DNA from: Microbacterium sp. CBA3102
GTDB taxonomy: Bacteria; Actinomycetota; Actinomycetes; Actinomycetales; Microbacteriaceae
Direction of reading: 5' to 3'
Assembly: GCF_007954505.1 (NCBI RefSeq)
Contig: NZ_CP042412.1
Span: 1,736,001-1,800,000, forward strand
DNA: 64,000 nt
Under the pieces are notes generated by a model. It saw only the letters and a program-made list of their open reading frames with translations. It searched no databases and was not told where the DNA came from. The translations under genes and the position numbers were made by a program. Below, piece after piece: positions 33,433 through 40,079 of this stretch. How positions within the stretch are numbered: position 1 is the first letter of the stretch; each line of letters starts with the position of its first letter.

Positions 33433-34419
33433 ATGGTCTCCACCGACATCACCCAGCCGCCCCGCCACGCCGGGCGGCTCTTCGACGTGAAACTGCTCAT
33501 CGGCGTGCTCGTCGTCGCGGTGCTCCTCGTGATCTCGCTCTTCACGGGCGTCTACGACATCGCCGGGGCGGACGACGGCGCGCAGATGTTCCAGATCACG
33601 CGCGTCCCCCGCACGATCGCCCTCGTTCTCGCCGGCGCCGCAATGGCCATGGCGGGCCTCGTGATGCAGCTTCTCACCCAGAACCGCTTCGTCGAGCCCA
33701 CGACGACCGGGACCACCGAATGGGCGGGGCTCGGGCTGCTGATGGTCATGATCCTCGTGCCGCAGCCGTCGCTCCCGTTGCGGATGGCCGGTGCGATCCT
33801 CGCGGCCTTCGTCGGCACGATGGTGTTCTTCGCGTTCCTCCGTCGGGTCGCCCTCAAGTCCTCGCTCATCGTCCCGATCGTCGGCATCATGCTCGGTGCG
33901 GTCGTCGGTGCCCTGTCCACGTATCTCGCCCTGGTCACCAACTCGCTGCAGATCATCGGCGTCTGGTTCGCGGGGAGCTTCACCTCGGTGATGCGCGGTC
34001 AGTACGAGATGCTCTGGATCGTGGCGGTCATCGGGGTCGTCGTGTTCATCGTCGCCGATCGGCTGACCATCGCCGGACTCGGGGAGGAGGTCGCCACGAA
34101 CGTCGGTGTGAACTACAACCGGATCATCCTGCTCGGCACGGTGCTCATCGCGGTGACCACCGGTGTCGTGACGGTCGTCGTCGGCAATCTTCCTTTCCTG
34201 GGGCTGATCGTGCCGAACATCGTCTCGATGGTGCGCGGTGACGATCTGCGCAGCAATCTGCCGTGGGTGTGCCTGCTCGGCATCGCGATCGTCACGGTGT
34301 GCGACATCATCGGCCGCACCATCATCATGCCGTTCGAGGTCCCGGTGTCGTTGATCCTCGGGGTCGTCGGCGCGGTGGTGTTCGTGCTCCTCCTGCTGAG
34401 GCAGCGTCGACGTGGCTAG
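33433..34419 (+). CDS. Iron-siderophore ABC transporter permease 1
   Basis: A FecCD-family permease of 328 residues with about nine membrane helices. The typical RVPRTIALVLAGAAMAMAGL and later LPFLGLIVPNIVSMVRGDD (the ATPase-contact helix) are present. It overlaps the second permease gene by eight bases, so the two are coupled and form a heterodimer. The ribosome site is weak. Confidence 0.9.
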   Translation: MVSTDITQPPRHAGRLFDVKLLIGVLVVAVLLVISLFTGVYDIAGADDGAQMFQITRVPRTIALVLAGAAMAMAGLVMQLLTQNRFVEPTTTGTTEWAGLGLLMVMILVPQPSLPLRMAGAILAAFVGTMVFFAFLRRVALKSSLIVPIVGIMLGAVVGALSTYLALVTNSLQIIGVWFAGSFTSVMRGQYEMLWIVAVIGVVVFIVADRLTIAGLGEEVATNVGVNYNRIILLGTVLIAVTTGVVTVVVGNLPFLGLIVPNIVSMVRGDDLRSNLPWVCLLGIAIVTVCDIIGRTIIMPFEVPVSLILGVVGAVVFVLLLLRQRRRG

Positions 34420-35455
34420 CGCGGTGATGACACCGACGACGACGGGCGGCCCGGTGCGATCGGCCGGCTCGTTCACGACCCCGCGAGCGCGCCGTCGCTA
34501 CGTCCTCGTCCTCGGCGTGCTCGTCGTCCTCGCCGCCGTCTCCGGCTTCGGGCTGCTGGCATGGGCGAACCCGATGCCGGTCGGCTCCGCAGGGTTCTGG
34601 CGCATCGCCCAGCACCGGGCGATCGATGTCACCGTGATGGCGCTCGTCGCCGTGTCCCAGGCGATCGCCACGGTGAGCTTCCAGACCGTCACCAACAACC
34701 GCATCATCACGCCGTCGATCATGGGCTTCGAGTCGCTGTACCGCGTCGTGCAGACCTCCACCGTCTACCTGTTCGGGGTCGCCGGACTCGTCACGATACA
34801 GGGCGTCGGCCAGTTCGCGATCCAGGTCGTCATCATGGTCGGACTCGCCGTCGCCCTGTACGGATGGCTGCTCTCGGGGCGGTACGGAAACCTGCAGATC
34901 ATGCTTCTGGTCGGCATCGTGATCGGCGGCGGTCTCGGAGCGGTCGCCACGTTCATGCAGCGTCTGCTCACCCCCAGCGAGTTCGACGTGCTCGCCGCCC
35001 GTCTCTTCGGCAACGTCTCGAACGCGGACGCCTCCTACCTGCCGCTCGCGATCCCGCTCGTGATCGTGGCCTCCGCTCTGCTGTGGATCCGATCGCGTCG
35101 GCTCAATCTCATGGCCCTGGGTCCGGACGCCGCGCGCTCGCTCGGTGTCGATCATCGGCGCGAGCTGTTCGTCGTGCTGTTCCTCGTCGCCGTGCTGATG
35201 GCGACGTCGACCGCGCTGGTCGGGCCGATGACCTTCCTCGGCTTCCTGGTCGCCACGCTCGCCTACCAGTTCGCCGACACGCATGACCATCGGCTGATCT
35301 TCCCCGTCGCGGTGCTCACCGCCTTCACGATCCTTGCGGGGGCGTACTTCGTGATGAAGAACGTGTTCTACGCGCAGGGGATGGTCTCGATCCTGATCGA
35401 GCTCGTCGGCGGGACCGTGTTCCTCATCGTCATCCTCAGAAAGGGCAGACTGTGA
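34412..35455 (+). CDS. Iron-siderophore ABC transporter permease 2
   Basis: Second FecCD-type permease, 347 residues. The ATPase-contact helix region reads GPMTFLGFLVATLAYQF, and nine or ten membrane helices are predicted by eye. The start is a GTG inside the end of the first permease gene. Its stop overlaps the ATPase start by four bases. Confidence 0.9.
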   Translation: MASAVMTPTTTGGPVRSAGSFTTPRARRRYVLVLGVLVVLAAVSGFGLLAWANPMPVGSAGFWRIAQHRAIDVTVMALVAVSQAIATVSFQTVTNNRIITPSIMGFESLYRVVQTSTVYLFGVAGLVTIQGVGQFAIQVVIMVGLAVALYGWLLSGRYGNLQIMLLVGIVIGGGLGAVATFMQRLLTPSEFDVLAARLFGNVSNADASYLPLAIPLVIVASALLWIRSRRLNLMALGPDAARSLGVDHRRELFVVLFLVAVLMATSTALVGPMTFLGFLVATLAYQFADTHDHRLIFPVAVLTAFTILAGAYFVMKNVFYAQGMVSILIELVGGTVFLIVILRKGRL

Positions 35456-36207
35456 TCGCTCTCGACGGCGTCCGCCGGGACTACAGCAGCGAGGTCGCGA
35501 TCGGTCCGGTCGACCTCGAGATCCCGACCGGCGGCATCACCGCGCTGATCGGACCCAACGGCGCAGGCAAGTCGACGCTGCTCACGATGATCGGCCGGCT
35601 GAACGGGATGGATGCGGGGGCCATCGAGATCGCGGGGCTCGATGTGGCCTCGACGAAGTCGAAGGACCTGGCGAAGGTCGTGTCGATCCTGCGTCAGGAG
35701 AATCACTTCGTCACGCGACTCACCGTGCGCCAGCTCGTGGGATTCGGCCGGTTCCCGCATTCGAAGGGACGGCTGACCCGGGCCGACGAGGAGATCATCA
35801 GCCAGGCCATCGACTTCCTCGACCTCGGTCCGCTGGAGGGGCGGTACCTCGACGAGCTCTCCGGAGGGCAGCGTCAGCGCGCCTACGTGGCGATGGTGCT
35901 GGCACAGGACACCGAGTTCGTGCTGCTGGACGAACCGCTGAACAACCTCGACATGCGCCACGCGGTGCAGATGATGAAGCACCTGCGACGGGCGGCGGAG
36001 GAGCTCGGACGCACGATCGTGATCGTGCTGCACGACATCAACTTCGCGGGGCATTACGCCGACCACATCTGCGCGATGAAGGACGGCGCGGTCGTGGAGT
36101 TCGGATCCCCTGCCGCGATCATGACGGATGAGGTGCTGTCGCGGGTCTTCGACACCCCCGTGAGTGTGATCGCCGGACCCTCCGGACCGCTCGCGGTGTA
36201 CTACTGA
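35452..36207 (+). CDS. Iron-siderophore ABC transporter ATPase
   Basis: FepC-like ATPase of 251 residues. Walker A is GPNGAGKSTLL, the ABC signature is LSGGQRQRAYVAM, Walker B is FVLLDEPLNNLD and the switch histidine is in VLHDINFAGHY. It powers uptake through the two permeases. The start is a GTG overlapping the previous stop. A 7-bp hairpin (GAGCTC pairs around CTCA) lies at the gene end and includes the stop region of the convergent small gene. Confidence 0.93.
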   Translation: MIALDGVRRDYSSEVAIGPVDLEIPTGGITALIGPNGAGKSTLLTMIGRLNGMDAGAIEIAGLDVASTKSKDLAKVVSILRQENHFVTRLTVRQLVGFGRFPHSKGRLTRADEEIISQAIDFLDLGPLEGRYLDELSGGQRQRAYVAMVLAQDTEFVLLDEPLNNLDMRHAVQMMKHLRRAAEELGRTIVIVLHDINFAGHYADHICAMKDGAVVEFGSPAAIMTDEVLSRVFDTPVSVIAGPSGPLAVYY

Positions 36208-36225
36208 CCTCCGCGCACGAGCTCC

Positions 36226-36423
36226 TCAGAGCTCGATGCCGTGGTCTTCATCGTTGACGCCGGCGTTGTTCCCGCGCCGCGACTCGTACCCGAGGAACCA
36301 GCCCAGCCACACGATGGCGGCGAGGAGAACGCCCAGCCACACATTCTGGAAGATGAGCCCGACCACCACGCCGACGATCAACAGGCCGACGGTGATGGAG
36401 ATGCGGATCGCTCTGCGGGACAT
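36226..36423 (-). CDS. Small two-helix membrane protein
   Basis: This 65-residue protein has two hydrophobic helices (about residues 7-25 and 28-45) with a short loop and an acidic C-terminal tail ending DEDHGIEL. No family is recognised. The ATG is six bases after TATGCT, so it is probably leaderless. It converges with the iron importer. Confidence 0.7.
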   Translation of the reverse strand: MSRRAIRISITVGLLIVGVVVGLIFQNVWLGVLLAAIVWLGWFLGYESRRGNNAGVNDEDHGIEL

Positions 36424-36445
36424 GGCCCCAGCATAGGCGGCGGAG

Positions 36446-37405
36446 TCAGCGGTCGCGATGGTTCTCGGGTGCGAGGCGAGGGCCTCGGCGCGGCTCGTGC
36501 ACCCCGCTGGCGGCGATGAGGCGGACCGCTCGCTGCCGTTGCCCCGCCCAGGGAGCGAGGAGCTCGAGCATCCCGGCGTCATCGGTGCGCGTGCCGGTGA
36601 GGGCGTAGCCGATCTCGTGGGCGAGGTGGTAGTCGCCGACGCTGACGGCATCGGTGTCGCCGAGCGCGCGGGCCCGGGTCTCCGCCGAGGTCCACACCCC
36701 GACGCCGGGAAGGCTCGTGAGAACGCGGTCGCGCGCCGTGCCGTCCGGGGCGGTCCGCACGGCGTGGGCGATGCGGTCGCCTCGTTCCGCGGCGCGCACG
36801 AGGGTCCGGGACTGTGGGGGCTCGACCCCGGCGCGGTGCCAGGCCCAGGAGGGGATGCGGTGCCACTGTGCGGCGGTGGGCGCGGTGAACATCGGTCGGG
36901 GCGTCGGGCCGGGGGCGCGCTCGCCGAAGCGGGAGACGAGCCAACGCCACGCTCCGAACGCCTGCATTCCGGTGACCTTCTGCTCGATGATCGCGCATGC
37001 CAGCGCGTCGAACACCTCGTCGGTGCGTGTCAGGCGCAGCCCGGGATGGCGATGCGCGGACTCGGCGACGAGAGGGTGATGCGATGCGTCGAACCCCTCG
37101 GCGTCGTCGTGGGCTCCACAGAGTGCGGGGACGGCATCGAGCGCGAAGTCCGTTCCGGGGCCCCAGGCGGTCGCGCGCACCTCGCCACCGATCGTGCGCA
37201 CCGCCAACGTCGTCGGACCGAGGGGTGTGCGCACCGCCCGCCAGATCACCGATCCGGCGATGACCATGGTCGGGTCGCCCGTGCCACGGCGAAGGAAGCC
37301 GAGTGTGCGGCCGAGATCGAGAGGGTGCGAGGGGCGGTAGACGGTCTCCCGAGGGGCATCCGATGGCGCGACCTCAGCCGCTGCGGATTGCGCCGTCGAT
37401 GTCAT
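36446..37405 (-). CDS. AlkA-like DNA-3-methyladenine glycosylase
   Basis: Removes alkylated bases from DNA. The helix-hairpin-helix motif is LPGVGVWTSAETRARALG, and the catalytic aspartate lies in DAVSVGDYHL. A start with the N-terminal AlkA-type beta domain gives 319 residues. The ATG is six bases after TAGGGT, so it is probably leaderless. No ada gene is present here; the Ogt protein at 13331 is a separate alkylation repair gene. Confidence 0.88.
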   Translation of the reverse strand: MTSTAQSAAAEVAPSDAPRETVYRPSHPLDLGRTLGFLRRGTGDPTMVIAGSVIWRAVRTPLGPTTLAVRTIGGEVRATAWGPGTDFALDAVPALCGAHDDAEGFDASHHPLVAESAHRHPGLRLTRTDEVFDALACAIIEQKVTGMQAFGAWRWLVSRFGERAPGPTPRPMFTAPTAAQWHRIPSWAWHRAGVEPPQSRTLVRAAERGDRIAHAVRTAPDGTARDRVLTSLPGVGVWTSAETRARALGDTDAVSVGDYHLAHEIGYALTGTRTDDAGMLELLAPWAGQRQRAVRLIAASGVHEPRRGPRLAPENHRDR

Positions 37406-37448
37406 GCGCCCACCCTACGCGCCGGCCCTGACACCGACTCGCAGACGG

Positions 37449-38156
37449 TCAGAAGCGGTCGGGCGAGGGGGTTCCGTGTCCGTAGCGGATGACGACGTCG
37501 GCGTGACGGTCGAACCGGTAGCCGATTCCCCGCACCGTGCGGACGATGTCCTCGTAGCGTCCGAGCTTCGCGCGGAGACGACGCACGTGGACGTCGATCG
37601 TGCGCTCACCGGGGGTCTCGTCGTCCTGCGCCTGCCACAGAGCAGAGACCAGCTCGCTGCGTTCGATCGTGCGGCCCTCGCGCAGCACGAGGTACTGCAG
37701 CAGCTCGAACTCCTTGTAGGTGAAGGCCGCGGACTCCCCGTCGATCAGGACGCGCTTGCGGGAGATGTCGACGGTGACGCCGCTCTCCTCTTCCGCCGTG
37801 TCCTCTTCGGCAGCGGCCTTGGTGCGCGCGATGGCGCCCGGCTCCTGCAGGGCGAGGCGGACGACGTCGAGGTCGCGGCCGCCCGAGCCGTGCGGCGCGA
37901 GGGCGACCGTGGCGTGCGTCTCCGCACCCGGAGCGAGTTCGGCGAGGGTGCGCCGCAGGGCATCGACGAGCAGCGGCAGGCTCACACCGGCTTCGGCGGC
38001 CTTGATCTCGTCGAGCCCCACGTAGAGCGCGAAGCCTCGCGGGGAGCGGACGGCGGGAAGGTCTGCGGTGGCGGAGGGCACCGGTGCGGTGGCCTCGGTA
38101 CGAGTGCGGATCGCGGCGGTGGTGGCGGGACGCTCGAGAAGTGCGGTGTTCGACAT
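37449..38156 (-). CDS. Stand-alone winged-helix regulator (OmpR C-terminal type)
   Basis: The C-terminal 100 residues are a Trans_reg_C winged helix (TYKEFELLQYLVLREGRTIE; RTIDVHVRRLRAKLG; VRTVRGIGYRF). No receiver domain is present; instead the N-terminal half is a unique region with FALYVGLDEIKAAEAGVSLP. The protein has 235 residues from ATG 38156, which is preceded by GAGGA at some distance. An upstream leader ORF rich in cysteine near its end may control it. Target genes unknown. Confidence 0.85.
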   Translation of the reverse strand: MSNTALLERPATTAAIRTRTEATAPVPSATADLPAVRSPRGFALYVGLDEIKAAEAGVSLPLLVDALRRTLAELAPGAETHATVALAPHGSGGRDLDVVRLALQEPGAIARTKAAAEEDTAEEESGVTVDISRKRVLIDGESAAFTYKEFELLQYLVLREGRTIERSELVSALWQAQDDETPGERTIDVHVRRLRAKLGRYEDIVRTVRGIGYRFDRHADVVIRYGHGTPSPDRF

Positions 38157-38312
38157 GATGATGAAGTCCTCAGGACGTGAGCCCGGATCGAGGGGGGCTC
38201 TGATGCGTTGCATGAATGACCGGCGGAGCCGGGAAGCGAGCAGAGGGTGGATGCTCGGAGACACTGGCCTCGCAGTTCGCGAGGAATCAGGTCAGGCGGG
38301 GTGGCTGTTCGT

Positions 38313-38414
38313 TCAGCGACACATTCGGCAACACATGCCAACGCGACCGGGCATCATCATCCCGGCAGTCCTGTTCGCCTCCTGGGCGGACAAAGGGCTT
38401 GCGTTGGTGGTCAT
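38313..38414 (-). CDS. Leader ORF ending CCRMCR
   Basis: The 33-residue ORF begins MTTNASPLSAQ and ends GMCCRMCR, with three cysteines in its last six residues. The ATG is six bases after CATAAT, so it is leaderless. Poly-cysteine upstream ORFs are known in mycobacteria to sense cysteine by ribosome pausing; here the next gene 157 bases on is the winged-helix regulator. I infer such a role; no homology search was run. Confidence 0.6.
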   Translation of the reverse strand: MTTNASPLSAQEANRTAGMMMPGRVGMCCRMCR

Positions 38415-38420
38415 GGGGGG

Positions 38421-38450
38421 ATTATGTCCGATCGTGACGCCCCATGTCAA
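38421..38450 (-). promoter_or_regulatory. Strong promoter of the Cys leader ORF
   Basis: TTGACA (38450-38445) and CATAAT (38426-38421) are 18 bases apart on the minus strand. This is the best match to the housekeeping consensus in the window. Confidence 0.8.
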
Positions 38451-38488
38451 AACGCCCGGGCGCTCCTGGCGGGCGTAACGTGGATCGA

Positions 38489-38797
38489 ATGACGATCTCG
38501 CACACTGTCGGAGGCTTCATCCTGACCGACGAGAAGGACGCGTCCCGCTACACGCTCATGCGCGATGGAAAGCTCGTGAGCGTTCTCGACTACCGCGACG
38601 ACGGTCACACGATCGCTCTCACCCGCGCGTTCACTATCCCGACTTTCCGCGGCAACGGCTACGCGGGCAAGGTCGTGGAGGGTGCGGTGGCCGACATCGA
38701 GGAGCGTGGCGACCGCACGGTGGACGCGGTGTGCTGGTACGTCGCCGATTGGTTCGCCGCGCACCCCGAGCACGCCCCCCTGCTGCGCTCGCGCTGA
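38489..38797 (+). CDS. Small GNAT-type acetyltransferase (YjdJ-like)
   Basis: The 102-residue protein carries a compact GNAT core, with FTIPTFRGNGYAGKVVEGAV giving the acetyl-CoA loop. It lacks the N-terminal part, as in the N-acetyltransferase group with the Gcn5-related YjdJ/NATD1 fold. The ATG is seven bases after TAACGT, so it is probably leaderless. Substrate unknown. Confidence 0.85.
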   Translation: MTISHTVGGFILTDEKDASRYTLMRDGKLVSVLDYRDDGHTIALTRAFTIPTFRGNGYAGKVVEGAVADIEERGDRTVDAVCWYVADWFAAHPEHAPLLRSR

Positions 38798-38807
38798 CCG
38801 CCGTCGT

Positions 38808-38890
38808 TTCATGACGTCGTGTTACGGCGGGTTACCGACGGGGTGACGTCATGAACGGGTCGCGGCACGCCTCGGACGGAATGTCCGAGG
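38808..38890. promoter_or_regulatory. Two inverted repeats before sbcD
   Basis: TTCATGACGTC (38808-38818) and GACGTCATGAA (38845-38855) are a perfect 11-bp inverted repeat 26 bases apart, each containing TGACGTC. CCTCGGAC (38870-38877) and GTCCGAGG (38883-38890) form a tight hairpin around GGAAT. They lie between the GNAT stop and the sbcD -10 box TACCGT (38898-38903). They may end the GNAT transcript or control sbcCD. Confidence 0.5.
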
Positions 38891-38909
38891 GGGTTCGTAC
38901 CGTGTGAGT

Positions 38910-40079
38910 ATGCGAATCCTGCACACCTCCGACTGGCACATCGGCCGCACGTTCCATGGCAACTCGACCATGGACGCGCTGACCGAGGTGCTCGGGGCGC
39001 TGACCGAGCAGGTGCGCACGCACTCCGTCGACGTCGTGGTCGTCGCCGGAGACGTCTTCGACTCCGCGACGCCGTCCGGTCCCGCCTACTCGCTCCTCGG
39101 CGATGCGCTGGTGGCGCTGGACGAGGCCGGGGCGCGAGTGATCGTCACGAGCGGAAACCATGACTCGGCCGCGCGACTCGGTTTCCAGGCGCGGCTGCTC
39201 CGTGACGGCATCCACGTGCTGACCGATCCGCTCGCCGTCGGGGAGCCGATCACGATCGCGGATGCCGATGGACCGGTTCATTTCTTCGGCATCCCCTACC
39301 TCGAGCCGGCCATCGTGCGTCAGCACTGGCCCGAGGGCGACAGCGCGGGCCGCCCGTTGCGCACCCAGGCGCAGACCATGGGGCATGCGATGGACCTCGT
39401 CCGTGCGGGCATGGACACGCACGAGGGCCGTGCGGTCGCCATCGCGCACTGCTTCGCCGCAGGGGTCGATGCCACCGCAGGCCTCGAGCGCGAGGTGCGT
39501 CAGGGTGGGCTCGACGTCGTGCCCCTCAGCGTGTTCGACGGCCCCGACTACGTGGCGCTCGGGCACATCCACGGTCGCCAGACGCTCAGCGAGCGCGTCC
39601 GCTACGCCGGGGCTCCGCTGCACTACAGCTTCGGCGAGCAGCACAAGGCGCGCGGTTCGTGGCTCGTCGACCTCGATGCCCACGGTCTCGCCGCCGTCGA
39701 GTGGCTCGAGCTGCCCGTGCCGCGTCGTCTGGTCACGCTCACGGGAACGCTCCACGAGATCCTGGCGCCGGAGATGGTCGCCGAGCATGCGAACGAGTGG
39801 GTGTGCGCCGTGTACACCGATGCTCTGCCCCAGGCCGAGCCGATGCGGCGTCTGCGCGAGAGCTACCCCTACTGCGCCATGGTGCAGCACCAGCCCGTGG
39901 CCGTCTCCGAGGCGGAGGAGAGGTCGTACTCGCAGCGACTCCGGACCGCGGTGACCGATGTCGACCGGATCGAGGCGTTCCTCGAGCACGTCCGGGCCGG
40001 GCACGGCGCCACGGATGCGGAGCGCGACCTGATCCGCGCGGTGCTCGACGAGCGCGTGCGCGCGGAAGCTCTCGTCTAG
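38910..40079 (+). CDS. sbcD: Exonuclease SbcCD, nuclease subunit D
   Basis: The Mre11-like nuclease acts with SbcC on hairpins and DNA ends. Phosphoesterase motifs are HTSDWHIG, AGDVFDS, SGNHDSAARLG and ALGHIHGRQ. The protein has 389 residues. I chose ATG 38910, six bases after a TACCGT -10 box; GTG 38904 is a possible alternative. The stop is directly followed by the sbcC ATG, so the two are coupled. Confidence 0.93.
   Translation: MRILHTSDWHIGRTFHGNSTMDALTEVLGALTEQVRTHSVDVVVVAGDVFDSATPSGPAYSLLGDALVALDEAGARVIVTSGNHDSAARLGFQARLLRDGIHVLTDPLAVGEPITIADADGPVHFFGIPYLEPAIVRQHWPEGDSAGRPLRTQAQTMGHAMDLVRAGMDTHEGRAVAIAHCFAAGVDATAGLEREVRQGGLDVVPLSVFDGPDYVALGHIHGRQTLSERVRYAGAPLHYSFGEQHKARGSWLVDLDAHGLAAVEWLELPVPRRLVTLTGTLHEILAPEMVAEHANEWVCAVYTDALPQAEPMRRLRESYPYCAMVQHQPVAVSEAEERSYSQRLRTAVTDVDRIEAFLEHVRAGHGATDAERDLIRAVLDERVRAEALV

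Noticed and set aside
32032..34476. 814-residue minus-strand reading frame across the siderophore genes
   Set aside because: It is antisense to well-supported transporter genes and is rich in Asp, Arg and His, as expected from reversed high-GC codons.
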